Below, piece after piece: positions 25,847 through 34,352 of a DNA stretch of 64,000 bases. This DNA is from Sporosarcina sp. P32b (lineage in GTDB: Bacteria > Bacillota > Bacilli > Bacillales_A > Planococcaceae), in the NCBI RefSeq assembly GCF_002743335.1, contig NZ_PDZB01000004.1, positions 1 through 64,000 on the forward strand, given 5' to 3'. The notes under the pieces are model-generated. The model was not told where the DNA came from. It searched no databases and was given only the letters and a program-made list of their open reading frames with translations. The translations under genes were made by a program, and so were the position numbers. Positions within the stretch are counted from its first letter, which is position 1. Every line of letters starts with the position of its first letter.

Positions 25847-25905
25847 GTTTTTATTCACTTGTATGCAATTTACTATATCAAATTCCTTACTAACTGTAAA
25901 GAAGA

Positions 25906-26403
25906 TTAGCCGAGAAAGATCAAGTGTTGATCGGCCTTTGATTCTACGTATTGTTGCATGGCGGCAAGGTCGTTCAGCTTGGTTAATTCTCTCAGGTGCT
26001 CGATTCCCATTCCGGTTACAGATGAAATCATAACGATTGGTCCTTGGTTCATGACGGTCTTTAGCATGCCGAGTGAACGTTCTAGGTCGGCTTCCGGAAG
26101 ATCACATTTGGTAATGACACCAATTGGCAGTTTCGGAATCCCCATGCTGAAACCCGGTGGAAAAATAAGCTTTTCACTCGTTGCGTCTTGTAAATACAGT
26201 ACGTGCGTCACTTCAAGTGCAGTGGCCATGATATTTTTATAGAACATCGGATTTTCCGAATACTCACCCGGCGTGTCAACAATCCAATCATAATAACTGA
26301 GCGTTTGCGTTTTGAAAGCTTCTACTTTTCGGCCTAGTAAAGCATTTGTCAATGTTGACTTCCCAGCCCGTACCGCACCGATTAGCATTGCTTTATTTCG
26401 CAT
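25906..26403 (-). CDS. eutP: EutP/PduV-family small GTPase-like protein
   Basis: A 165-residue P-loop protein: Walker A GAVRAGKST at residue 9, switch region DTPGEYSEN near 43, and base-recognition TKCDL near 102. EutP/PduV proteins are associated with microcompartments; acetate kinase activity or a role in compartment positioning has been proposed for relatives. The ATG at 26403 follows AAGGAG; a GTG three codons upstream is less well spaced. Adjacent to eutS, with twelve bases between them. Confidence 0.9.
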   Translation of the reverse strand: MRNKAMLIGAVRAGKSTLTNALLGRKVEAFKTQTLSYYDWIVDTPGEYSENPMFYKNIMATALEVTHVLYLQDATSEKLIFPPGFSMGIPKLPIGVITKCDLPEADLERSLGMLKTVMNQGPIVMISSVTGMGIEHLRELTKLNDLAAMQQYVESKADQHLIFLG

Positions 26404-26415
26404 CGTCTTCACTCC

Positions 26416-26757
26416 TTATGATTTTGTAATTTCAGCTGGCGTATAGTTTAACTTCTCCGATAAAAATCGGTTGATTTCAAGCATAGCCATCTCGACTTCT
26501 GAGACACTGCCCACAATGACCAGACTTCCCGTAAATCGATCGAGGAATCCAATTCGAACATTTGCCGCTTTTGTCGCCAAGTCTCCCGCGATAATGACTG
26601 TTTCACTCGGTGTACACGTAAGGATACCTAAGGCACCCGCTTCTTGTATACCTAACTTCTGAAACATATCTGGATCGGGGTTAGCGATCAAATGACTGAG
26701 TGTAAGCTGTTTTCCCGGAACAAATTCCTGTATAAATCGTTTCTTTTCTTCGCTCAT
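26416..26757 (-). CDS. eutS: BMC-H shell protein, circularly permuted (EutS)
   Basis: A 113-residue Eut[22 protein letters not shown] at the N-terminus, [23 protein letters not shown] in the middle and [13 protein letters not shown] near residue 73. The permuted BMC fold gives a bent hexamer that shapes shell edges. The ATG at 26757 has GGGAGTG ahead; codons upstream overlap that site. Located between eutH and eutP. Confidence 0.94.
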   Translation of the reverse strand: MSEEKKRFIQEFVPGKQLTLSHLIANPDPDMFQKLGIQEAGALGILTCTPSETVIIAGDLATKAANVRIGFLDRFTGSLVIVGSVSEVEMAMLEINRFLSEKLNYTPAEITKS

Positions 26758-26781
26758 TATACACACTCCCTATATATAGTT

Positions 26782-28050
26782 TTACGCTTTAGCAACAGGA
26801 GCTTCTGGTTCAACGTCTTCATTCTCGTACTCACCTTTTTTAATAATTCCGGCTTCACGATCTTGCTTCTCTAGCTTTAATGCCGTTGGTACAGAAAGCT
26901 TGTACGCAATAATAATTGCAATGATACCTGCGCTTAATTTACCTAGTATAACCGGTAAAATAATATTTGGCTGGAAATTCGCTGTGAATGATAAATGATC
27001 ACCCAATAAGAATGCAGCACAGACCGCGAATGCGATATTGACAACTTTATCTTTTGGTCTCATGTAACGAACTAATGAGAACATCGCCAATATATTTGCA
27101 ACCGTTGCAAGTAGTCCTGCGCTCCCTTCAGGTGAAAGTCCAATTTTCTTCCCTGCAGATTCCAAAGGTTTCCCCATATACTTCCGAATTAAATAAATCA
27201 TTGGGAATGCACCCGCTAGCATGATACCAATGTACCCCGCTGTTTCAAGTGCACGGAATTGGTCTGCTTTATCTGCCATAATCGGATCGAAGCCCCAAAC
27301 ACCAAAGATTTTAGTGAAAATACCTGTAAATACCTCAACGATAGAGAACACTAAAACTAGTTTAATGGCAGCATCCATCACGCGACCAAAAATCATAAAC
27401 CCGTTAATCATAATACGCGGGACGAACTTTAATCCGACCGCAATCAAAACAACAAATATTAATAATGGCAATAAATTTATAAAGATCTGTAAATAACTAA
27501 TTGCAAACTCATAATTGGATGTAGCAGTCGTGCTGATTACATCACGCACATCCGTATTGAACAACACTACTAAAACAGATGCAATAAAAGCACCGATTGG
27601 AATCGTTAGTACACCCGACATAATACCAAGCGCCATATACTTATGGTCCCTTTTATCAAGCATTGCAAGTCCCATTGGAATAGAGAATACAATGGTTGCT
27701 CCGGACATGAAACCGACGATCAGCGCCATGATCCATCCTTCATTTGTTACCTTTAACGCTTCTGCTAACTGGTAACCGCCCATATCTGAAGCCAGAATAG
27801 TAGTTGCGGCAAGTGCCGGATCTGCTCCGATTGAATTAAAGATTGGCCCAATAAACTTACTTATAAACCAAGTCAAATATGGTATGGACGCCATGATTCC
27901 TGCCGCTGGAACGAAGATATGTCCAACTGCGTGTAATCCAGACATGAATTCCTTACCTAATCCCTCTTCTGGATTTTTTATTGAAGCAAACGCCCCTGCA
28001 ACCGCACAGGCCATGATGATATATACAATCACCGTTCCAATCATTTCCAT
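26782..28050 (-). CDS. eutH: Ethanolamine transporter
   Basis: A 422-residue integral membrane protein with about eleven hydrophobic segments, the usual EutH size. Typical segments are GLHAVGHIFVPAAGIMASIPYL near residue 38, ASDMGGYQLAEAL near 87 and SPEGSAGLLATVANILAMF near 318. EutH imports ethanolamine when diffusion of the uncharged form is insufficient. It is the first gene after the EutV-type antitermination site and precedes eutS. Confidence 0.94.
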   Translation of the reverse strand: MEMIGTVIVYIIMACAVAGAFASIKNPEEGLGKEFMSGLHAVGHIFVPAAGIMASIPYLTWFISKFIGPIFNSIGADPALAATTILASDMGGYQLAEALKVTNEGWIMALIVGFMSGATIVFSIPMGLAMLDKRDHKYMALGIMSGVLTIPIGAFIASVLVVLFNTDVRDVISTTATSNYEFAISYLQIFINLLPLLIFVVLIAVGLKFVPRIMINGFMIFGRVMDAAIKLVLVFSIVEVFTGIFTKIFGVWGFDPIMADKADQFRALETAGYIGIMLAGAFPMIYLIRKYMGKPLESAGKKIGLSPEGSAGLLATVANILAMFSLVRYMRPKDKVVNIAFAVCAAFLLGDHLSFTANFQPNIILPVILGKLSAGIIAIIIAYKLSVPTALKLEKQDREAGIIKKGEYENEDVEPEAPVAKA

Positions 28051-28141
28051 ATAAGTTTCCCCCTCTTATTGTCATCTTATGTTCTCTTTTGTCGTGCAAT
28101 AATTTACTAGCCACCACCCTCTAGCTTGTTTATAACTCGCG

Positions 28142-28194
28142 AAAAAAAGACAAAAAGACGCTTAAAGAATGTAGCTCTTTAAGCGTCTTTGCTT
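28142..28194 (-). terminator. EutV-regulated terminator with P2 hairpin upstream of eutH
   Basis: The minus-strand terminator hairpin (28155-28189; arms AAGACGCTTAAAGA and TCTTTAAGCGTCTT) is followed by a T-rich tract. Overlapping its 5' arm is AAGC-AAAGAC-GCTT (28181-28194), matching at 12 of 13 positions the EutV target consensus as I recall it (AGCAANGRRGCUY). The six-base loop has A1 and G4. EutV binding should hold this hairpin and prevent termination, allowing eutH and downstream expression. Confidence 0.82.
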
Positions 28195-28202
28195 AGATCT
28201 AT

Positions 28203-28772
28203 TTACTTGTGCGAATCTATTATTTCCAAGGCAAGCGACTCCATTGTCATTTGCCGCGACATACTTGTATCACGCATTTTTTTAAATGCTTGTTGCTCGG
28301 TTAAGAGCTCTGTATTCATTAGAATACCTTTTGCTCGTTCTATGACTTTCCGCTTTTCCACTTCCTGCTTCGCTTGCTGAATAGTGTCCTTCAACCGTTT
28401 CGCTTTACTAGATTGGTGAAGCGCGACTTCAATTGCAGGAATTAAATTAGCTTCAGAAATAGGTTTAACTAAATAGCCGACCACACTGTCTTGCTGTGCC
28501 TTTTCCACAAATTCCTTTTGACTGTACGCGGTGATGATTAAAATTGGTATATCCAGTTGCTCTCCAATGATTCGACTCGCTTTTAGCCCATTCATCTTCG
28601 GCATTTTAATATCCATTAGAATTAAATCAGGCTTATGCAAAAAAGCCAGCTCAATCGCCCTGTCCCCATCACCTGCTTCTCCAACGACTTCATAGCCATG
28701 GTCTTGCAAGGTCATTTTCAGGTCCATGCGAATAATTGATTCATCTTCTGCAATTAAGATTCGTTTACTCAT
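28203..28772 (-). CDS. eutV: ANTAR-domain response regulator (antiterminator) EutV
   Basis: A 189-residue protein with an N-terminal receiver domain (ILIAEDESIIRMDL; phosphoacceptor Asp in LILMDIKMPKMNG near residue 55; conserved Lys in LVKPI near 105) and a C-terminal ANTAR RNA-binding domain (about residues 125-185; ERAKGILMNTELLTEQQAFK). Phosphorylated EutV binds paired hairpins in leader RNA and prevents termination. The ATG at 28772 overlaps the eutW end. Candidate target hairpins are found upstream of eutH and of eutA. Confidence 0.95.
   Translation of the reverse strand: MSKRILIAEDESIIRMDLKMTLQDHGYEVVGEAGDGDRAIELAFLHKPDLILMDIKMPKMNGLKASRIIGEQLDIPILIITAYSQKEFVEKAQQDSVVGYLVKPISEANLIPAIEVALHQSSKAKRLKDTIQQAKQEVEKRKVIERAKGILMNTELLTEQQAFKKMRDTSMSRQMTMESLALEIIDSHK
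28237..28248 (-). promoter_or_regulatory. Candidate EutV P1 hairpin inside the eutV 3' end
   Basis: GAC-AATGGA-GTC is a three-base-pair stem with a hexaloop that fits AANGRR exactly (A1, G4). It lies about 43 bases upstream of the P2 hairpin, within the last codons of eutV. EutV dimers bind two such hairpins, so this is the best P1 candidate; the linker is longer than in some described sites. Confidence 0.5.
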
Positions 28773-30195
28773 CAAAAGTTTCCACCTCCGCACCCACTGG
28801 AAAACTGATTACTGCATGAGTCCCGATTTCCCTAGGCACATATAGAAACTCACCATTCAAATCATTGGCCACCAAATTGTGGATGATTTCCGTGCCAAGC
28901 GAAGTTTGCGGATTCTTCATTCCAACGCCGTTGTCGGATACGTGAAGCTCTACAAAATCATGATCTACGGTAAATTCCACATCAATAATCCCCTCTTCTT
29001 TGCCTGTAAATGCATGTTTTAAAGAGTTTTGAATAAGCTCATTAATGATTAGCGCAATTGAAACCGCTTTCTTAGAGGTTGTTACTATTTTATTGCCATT
29101 CGGCTCAATAATCAAGTCTACTTTTAAATTATATTCGTTGAGCACCATAGTAGAACATATTTTCCTTGTCAAATTTATAATATTTACATCATCATCATCC
29201 GCATGTTCCTTCGTAAGAATAATTTCATACACAGACGAAATACTATATATCCGATTCAGTGTTTCTTCAAAAGAAGAGCGGCTTTCAGCAGGCATTCCAT
29301 TGCGCATTTGTAGCCTAATCAAGCTTGCCACCGTTTGTAAATTATTTTTTACACGATGATGAATTTCTTTAATCACGACTGACTTCATCATTAATTCTTT
29401 TTCCTTTGTCCGAAGTTCCGTAATGTCTTGGACAATTAATAAAGTTTCTTGAGATTTGTTTTTCTCACGCAATCTTATCTTTTTAACTATTAAATTTTTG
29501 CGCTCAATTGTTAGTTCAAAGACAAACACATCATCTTCCTGCTCATAAACCGTCTGCAAAAAAGGTAAAAGTTCTAACAAATCACGATTTAGGACATCAT
29601 CTTGCTCGCTCATTTCAGTAATCAGTTTTAAGCCTGAAGGATTTGCGTATACTAGCCGATTACTTTCATCTGTCAAAATAAGCATTTCCATTAATAAATC
29701 TGAAACGACACCTAAACCCGAATTTGTCAGCTGATCTTCCGCTGTTTCTGTTATTACGGAAAACCTCTTTATACTGTCTGTTGAAGTCGTTGAAGTAACC
29801 TGCTTTTCTGAAATCAGTACACCAATCACTTGATGGCTTGTATTCTTAATGGGCACTACGGTCTGATCCACCAAGATGCCTTCTTGTGTCATAGCCTGTC
29901 GTATGATTGATTTCTTTCCATTGCGATAGGAATAAAATACACCTGGCTCAAAAGATTCAAAAACAATCTTTCCAATAACTGAGTTATTATAAAGTGGTGT
30001 ACTACCAACTGGAAAAGCTTCTGCAACGACAATTGCTTGATTACTTGGTTTTAATTTACAATCAATGAACATATACGAATCTGACAAGTCCGCATAGGTC
30101 TGTAAGCTAAACGCCATCTCCTGAAGAATCTGCACATCTCGACTAGACAGTTCGGTATGCTGTTTACAAAGTTGTTCAACTGTTGCTTTTACCAA
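28765..30195 (-). CDS. eutW: Ethanolamine sensor histidine kinase EutW
   Basis: A 476-residue soluble kinase with an N-terminal GAF-like H_kinase_N sensor (about 1-145), a PAS-like middle (about 160-255), a HisKA_2 phosphoacceptor box EIHHRVKNNLQ near residue 281, and a HATPase with NELIQNSLKHAF near 390 and VSDNGVGM near 422. No membrane segments, so it senses cytosolic ethanolamine. It phosphorylates EutV; relatives are also linked to cobalamin availability. TTG start with AAGG ten bases upstream. First gene of the eut locus. Confidence 0.93.
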   Translation of the reverse strand: MVKATVEQLCKQHTELSSRDVQILQEMAFSLQTYADLSDSYMFIDCKLKPSNQAIVVAEAFPVGSTPLYNNSVIGKIVFESFEPGVFYSYRNGKKSIIRQAMTQEGILVDQTVVPIKNTSHQVIGVLISEKQVTSTTSTDSIKRFSVITETAEDQLTNSGLGVVSDLLMEMLILTDESNRLVYANPSGLKLITEMSEQDDVLNRDLLELLPFLQTVYEQEDDVFVFELTIERKNLIVKKIRLREKNKSQETLLIVQDITELRTKEKELMMKSVVIKEIHHRVKNNLQTVASLIRLQMRNGMPAESRSSFEETLNRIYSISSVYEIILTKEHADDDDVNIINLTRKICSTMVLNEYNLKVDLIIEPNGNKIVTTSKKAVSIALIINELIQNSLKHAFTGKEEGIIDVEFTVDHDFVELHVSDNGVGMKNPQTSLGTEIIHNLVANDLNGEFLYVPREIGTHAVISFPVGAEVETFDE

Positions 30196-30257
30196 TACGT
30201 CACGACCTTATAATGAGGAATGTTGCTTCACTTACTTTGTAAAATAGTATAGGACGG

Positions 30258-31244
30258 TTAACGAGTGGGGTCAATTGACAGGTTCGATGTCGGTAAATGA
30301 GTCTTAAGAAAATCATCTACCTTTCTCTTATATGCTGCCTGATCCATCACGAATGCTTCGCCGTGATTGGCGTCATCCACTAAAAACAAGTCCGCCTCAC
30401 TCTTTGTCTTCTCATAAAGCTCTTTCGTCATTTCTGTCGGCACAAACGTATCTGCATTACCATGGATATACAGAATCGGTACAGTCGCACGTTGTACTGC
30501 GCTCAACGCATCCGCTTCCTTCAATGAATATCCTGCTTTTGTGTTTGTTAGTAAACTCATATTGTCTAGTAAAGGGAAGGCTGGTAAATGAAACATTCGA
30601 TTCAATTGATAGGCAAAAAGCTGATAGACGGATTGATACGGACTATCTGCAACAATTGCTTTCACCTGCTTCGGAAGATTTTCACCGCTTGCCATCAAAA
30701 CCGTTGCAGCACCCATAGACAAACCGTGATAGATTACTTGTGTGTTAGTACCCGTTTTTCCGGTTAGCAACTTCGTCCAATCAATCAGATCTAAGCGATC
30801 AGGCCAACCGAATCCATAATAATCACCGCCACTTTTTCCATGTCCTCTAGCATTTGGCATGAAAATATTATAGCCGAGTTCCTCATAATAATATTGGCCG
30901 TATAAACCCATTTGTTTGGCATGTCCTAAGTAGCCATGTGTCAGAATCACCAATTTTTCGCTAGGTTGTTTGGCAGGAAGGTAATAACCCATTAAATCTA
31001 AACCATCTCTTGATGTCAGATGCATTTCTTCAAACTTCTGTTTGTCAACCCAATCCAGCCAGTCTCCATTTAAAAACACATCCATGGTTTCGGCCGATAC
31101 TTTCAAGTCTGCATTGCTTGCCAGGAAGTCTTTGGGCCCGCGTTTAATCGCCAAGTTGTAAAAGAAAAAACTTCCCGCTATTTGAAAAACGATGAAGAAA
31201 GCAACTAGTATGACGATAACCTTTTTCCATCCAATTCTCTTCAT
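30258..31244 (-). CDS. Membrane-anchored alpha/beta hydrolase
   Basis: A 328-residue protein. An N-terminal membrane anchor (about residues 8-30) is followed by an alpha/beta-hydrolase domain: oxyanion region THGYLGHAKQM near 101, ARGHGKS near 134, nucleophile elbow GLSMGAA near 173, acid GNADTFVP near 263 and His in DANHGEAF near 293. The domain faces outward. Similar to the YqkD-type hydrolases of bacilli; the substrate is unknown. It is divergent in function from the eut genes and shares no operon with them, since a gap lies between. Confidence 0.88.
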   Translation of the reverse strand: MKRIGWKKVIVILVAFFIVFQIAGSFFFYNLAIKRGPKDFLASNADLKVSAETMDVFLNGDWLDWVDKQKFEEMHLTSRDGLDLMGYYLPAKQPSEKLVILTHGYLGHAKQMGLYGQYYYEELGYNIFMPNARGHGKSGGDYYGFGWPDRLDLIDWTKLLTGKTGTNTQVIYHGLSMGAATVLMASGENLPKQVKAIVADSPYQSVYQLFAYQLNRMFHLPAFPLLDNMSLLTNTKAGYSLKEADALSAVQRATVPILYIHGNADTFVPTEMTKELYEKTKSEADLFLVDDANHGEAFVMDQAAYKRKVDDFLKTHLPTSNLSIDPTR

Positions 31245-31327
31245 TTCTATATCCTCGTTCTCTTAGTTTAAGCATTTATTATTAGTATACAGCGAATACG
31301 ATGAATACGGCAGGTCTATTTCATGAG

Positions 31328-31361
31328 AAAAACCCCAGTAGTTGGATAGCAACTACTAGGG
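31328..31361 (-). terminator. Terminator after the yfhE-like gene
   Basis: CCCTAGTAGTTG and CAACTACTGGGG form a hairpin on the minus strand followed by TTTTTC, 27 bases after the small gene stop codon. Confidence 0.8.
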
Positions 31362-31387
31362 AACGTCTCATTCACTATTTTCGCATC

Positions 31388-31525
31388 TTACTTCTTCTTG
31401 TTGTCGCCTTGCTCTGTAGCCTTATCTGCCCGTTTGAATTCTTTGGCATACAACACTTCCTGTGTGGATGAAAGACCGTTATTCTTATCAGTCAGTGTTT
31501 TGTGTGGCGGTTTGTTTTCACTCAA
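31388..31525 (-). CDS. YfhE-like small protein, 45 aa
   Basis: A short hydrophilic protein starting at TTG with AAAGGAG nine bases upstream and followed by its own terminator. The segment LSSTQEVLYAKEFKRADKA is the signature of the Bacillus YfhE family of small proteins, function unknown. The C-terminus is Lys-rich. Too short for most gene callers, but the start signal, terminator and family likeness support it. Confidence 0.75.
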   Translation of the reverse strand: MSENKPPHKTLTDKNNGLSSTQEVLYAKEFKRADKATEQGDNKKK

Positions 31526-31657
31526 GTCTCAACACTCCTTTCCATCTGATTTTTTAGTCTCCCACAAATTCTTGATATTAAACACAGAAAGACAGTTATC
31601 GTTCTTTGGGTTTCTTTCTAAAACAACGTATACTAACTGTAAAAGGAGCTGATCCAC

Positions 31658-32047
31658 ATGAATTTTCATATGACAGAACACGGATTTGAAACCAAAACAG
31701 AATTTGGTACATTACACATTTCATCAAATGAAGAAAAAGGGTTTCGTCCCTATCAGCTAATGGTTGCGTCGATCGCAGTTTGTGGTGGTGGCGTCATGCG
31801 AAAAGTCCTTGATAAAATGCGTATGCCAGCAGAAGATATTGCAATTGATGTAAAAGAGGTTGTGCGTTCTCAAGATGATGCAAGCCGTCTACTAAAGATT
31901 CATCTTCATTTCACTGTTATTGGATCGGACGTTACAGACGAAAAAATGCCGAGAGTCATGAAGCTGACGGAAAAAAATTGTTCTATGTTGCAATCCGTGA
32001 TGGGTTGTATAGATGTTGTGAAAACATACGAGCTTGGTACAAAGTAA
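31658..32047 (+). CDS. OsmC/Ohr family protein
   Basis: A 129-residue OsmC-fold protein with two conserved redox-type cysteines, in ASIAVCGGGVM near residue 42 and EKNCSMLQSV near residue 107. Such proteins reduce organic hydroperoxides or related electrophiles. AAAAGGAGC lies ahead of the ATG. Monocistronic, with a terminator just downstream. Confidence 0.86.
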   Translation: MNFHMTEHGFETKTEFGTLHISSNEEKGFRPYQLMVASIAVCGGGVMRKVLDKMRMPAEDIAIDVKEVVRSQDDASRLLKIHLHFTVIGSDVTDEKMPRVMKLTEKNCSMLQSVMGCIDVVKTYELGTK

Positions 32048-32057
32048 GTTTCATAAA

Positions 32058-32090
32058 CCTGACAAGAGAGTTCTTCCTTTTGTCGGTTTT
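32058..32090 (+). terminator. Terminator after the OsmC gene
   Basis: CTGACAA and TTGTCGG pair around a loop of about 14 bases and are followed by TTTTTAT, just after the OsmC stop codon. Confidence 0.65.
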
Positions 32091-32164
32091 TATGTTTAAA
32101 GGACCTTATTTTTCCAATGGAAATCCTGTATAATTAATAGAATACCTAAAGGAGGTCTACTTAT

Positions 32165-33520
32165 ATGAAGAATAAACTAGTCGGGTTGTTAGCAGTTTTA
32201 TTGGTCTTTGCAGCAACACCATTTCAAGCGCAGGCGGCCACACAATTTTCTGACGTAGACACGCATTGGGCAAAGAAGGAAATCATGTATTTAGCTGATC
32301 GGAATATCATTGGAGGTTTTCCGGACGGTACTTTTAAACCAAATGATCCCATTACACGGGCACAGGCATCTTCCATGCTTATAAAAGCATTGAAAATTCC
32401 ATTGGTTAAAAATCCTACAGTACAATTCAAGGACGTCTCGAAAAAGTCTCCATATTATCAAATTCTCGCAACAGTGAATGAAAAAGGCATCATGCGTGGA
32501 GATAACGGCTTCATGCGTCCTGGTGAAGATACTTCACGTGCACATATGGCTGCGATTATTCGTCGTTCATTTAACATACCTGTCGATAATCAAGCGACAT
32601 TTGTAGACGTTTCACCGGCCCAATGGTCATTCCCTGATATTAATGGGATTGCAAAAAAAGGGATTACTGGCGGTTCAGAAGGGAAATACATGCCGACTAA
32701 CTCCGTTACACGTTCTCAGTTCTCAGCATTTTTAGTACGTGCATTAGACGACTCTATGAAGCTAAATGATTATCATTCCTATGTAAGTGTTAAAGGTAAA
32801 ACAGTTGAACAGAATGGCTTTACTTATACCATTGCAAAAGATAAAACATCAACTAAGTTATTTAAAGAGAATAAAAAGGCAGGAACACGTTCAGCAATCT
32901 TAGATAGCGCGACTATGCCAGATAACGGAATAAACCGAGTACTACTCATGTCCGGCTATCAAATGGTCCTATACAATGATGAGATATTCATTCCGTATTG
33001 GAACTCGATCAACCCAGGAAATAAAATGCCTGCAAATTATAATCTAGTGAAATTGAATGTCAATGACTGGAGTTACACGATCGGTAGTATTCCAATCGAT
33101 CAAAAGTTCCGTAATATGTTCATTTGGAACGATCGCATCTACTATACACTCGAAAAGAACAAAGACCGTGTTTTCGATTCCAAATTCGATCCTACTGCTC
33201 CACTGGATGATCCATTGACGTTATACTCGGTTGCCATGGATGGAAAAAACAAAAAGACATTATTGAACTTTGATGCGCGTGTTATTTTCGATGGAGTGGA
33301 AGCTACTACGAAAACCAATCAAGTAAGTCAAAACAATAAGTCTGTAGCGTTCGACCTTTCTACGATGTATTATTTTAACAAAACAGGTGTGTATAAGTAT
33401 AATCTATTAGATAAAAAGACAAACAAGGTCTCCAATGTTCTTGCGAAAGATATGGAAGTTACCGCTACCCAATTAATCGTAACGGATCAAGCAGGTAAGA
33501 AACATACACTTAAGAAATAA
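32165..33520 (+). CDS. S-layer homology (SLH) surface protein with beta-propeller-like C-terminus
   Basis: A 451-residue exported protein. Residues 1-25 are a signal peptide ending AQA. Three SLH repeats follow (about 26-200; FSDVDTHWAKKEIMYLADRNI, FKDVSKKSPYYQILATVNEKG, FVDVSPAQWSFPDINGIAKKG), which anchor to pyruvylated cell-wall polymers. The remaining 250 residues are beta-rich, with DUF5050-like segments (MVLYNDEIFIPYW, MFIWNDRIYYTLEK, LYSVAMDGKNKKTLL). AAAGGAGG precedes the ATG. Role probably cell-surface; ligand unknown. Confidence 0.9.
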   Translation: MKNKLVGLLAVLLVFAATPFQAQAATQFSDVDTHWAKKEIMYLADRNIIGGFPDGTFKPNDPITRAQASSMLIKALKIPLVKNPTVQFKDVSKKSPYYQILATVNEKGIMRGDNGFMRPGEDTSRAHMAAIIRRSFNIPVDNQATFVDVSPAQWSFPDINGIAKKGITGGSEGKYMPTNSVTRSQFSAFLVRALDDSMKLNDYHSYVSVKGKTVEQNGFTYTIAKDKTSTKLFKENKKAGTRSAILDSATMPDNGINRVLLMSGYQMVLYNDEIFIPYWNSINPGNKMPANYNLVKLNVNDWSYTIGSIPIDQKFRNMFIWNDRIYYTLEKNKDRVFDSKFDPTAPLDDPLTLYSVAMDGKNKKTLLNFDARVIFDGVEATTKTNQVSQNNKSVAFDLSTMYYFNKTGVYKYNLLDKKTNKVSNVLAKDMEVTATQLIVTDQAGKKHTLKK

Positions 33521-33521
33521 G

Positions 33522-33556
33522 AAATGGCATGCCTCTATTCTAGCGGCATGCCATTT
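33522..33556 (+). terminator. Terminator after the SLH gene
   Basis: AAATGGCATGCC and GGCATGCCATTT form a perfect 12-bp stem followed by TTTT, directly after the SLH stop codon. It may also end the convergent minus-strand transcript. Confidence 0.9.
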
Positions 33557-33559
33557 TTT

Positions 33560-33925
33560 CTATCGATCTATAATAAGCTTTGCCATCATCCGAATGAATA
33601 ATTGCCCAATGAAAAATGGGATAGCCGTTAACAAAATGACAAAGTCTCGGCCAAACGGCTTGAACCATCCACCATCATCTGAGATAAAATTCATAGCCAG
33701 TACGAGAGAAACTATGGCTGTAATCACATGAATAAGCAACATATAACGGACCCTGATAGGGCAAGATAAAATGCCTGTTATTACAATATATAAAACAGAT
33801 ACTACTACTAAATACTTTGCATCTTCTCGCTTCATAAACTGACCATATTCATAGAAGTGAAATAGGAACGGTGCTGGTATCAAACTCATTACGAGCCACA
33901 CTAAGTGCCAATTTCGTTTCACCAT
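33560..33925 (-). CDS. Four-helix membrane protein, unknown function
   Basis: A 121-residue protein with four hydrophobic segments (about 8-25, 38-55, 60-80, 93-113). GGAGTGA lies ahead of the ATG. No family recognised. It closes the group formed by the regulator at 35525, the PstS-like protein and a second small membrane protein on the same strand, so it may belong to that transcript, although a gap of about 65 bases separates it from the previous gene. Confidence 0.6.
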   Translation of the reverse strand: MVKRNWHLVWLVMSLIPAPFLFHFYEYGQFMKREDAKYLVVVSVLYIVITGILSCPIRVRYMLLIHVITAIVSLVLAMNFISDDGGWFKPFGRDFVILLTAIPFFIGQLFIRMMAKLIIDR

Positions 33926-33990
33926 TACTTCATCACTCCAATTAGCTAACAGTAAAAACGCCCTTTTTGTTCAATACCATTATAGAACCA

Positions 33991-34314
33991 TCACATTCCC
34001 GACATACCTGCAACGACTACAAAAGTAGTCCACAAAAAGCCTAGCCCAATAGCTAAAACTGCGAGTGCTCTCAATGATATGAGTAAAATGGTTAGCCAGT
34101 TTTTTTCTACAGGCGCATCAACTTTTAACGACTGAAGAATGAATGCAGTTCCTACCATTCCGGTTATGAAAGTTAGTACAACACCTATCCAATACCATGT
34201 CAATCCGTTACCCCAATAGGCCATACTTTGAAATAAACCACTTAGAAAAAATACACCTGCCGCACATATGAAAGCAAGCATGATAAATACCAGTTGTTTC
34301 TTTTCTCCTTGCAT
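33991..34314 (-). CDS. Small membrane protein, unknown function
   Basis: A 107-residue protein with three or four hydrophobic segments (about 10-28, 40-62, 80-103). The ATG at 34314 is preferred because AGAGG lies nine bases upstream; an earlier in-frame codon overlaps that site. It follows the PstS-like gene by 38 bases on the same strand and is probably co-transcribed with it. No family recognised. Confidence 0.6.
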   Translation of the reverse strand: MQGEKKQLVFIMLAFICAAGVFFLSGLFQSMAYWGNGLTWYWIGVVLTFITGMVGTAFILQSLKVDAPVEKNWLTILLISLRALAVLAIGLGFLWTTFVVVAGMSGM

Positions 34315-34352
34315 AATGTACATCCTCTTTTCATTCTACTTGGCTGCCCTTT

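Noticed and set aside
13153..30195. Cobalamin riboswitch as regulator of the eut operon
   Set aside because: The eut operon lies upstream of the riboswitch on the same strand and ends at its own terminator at 16642-16675; only the RNR-like gene is downstream.
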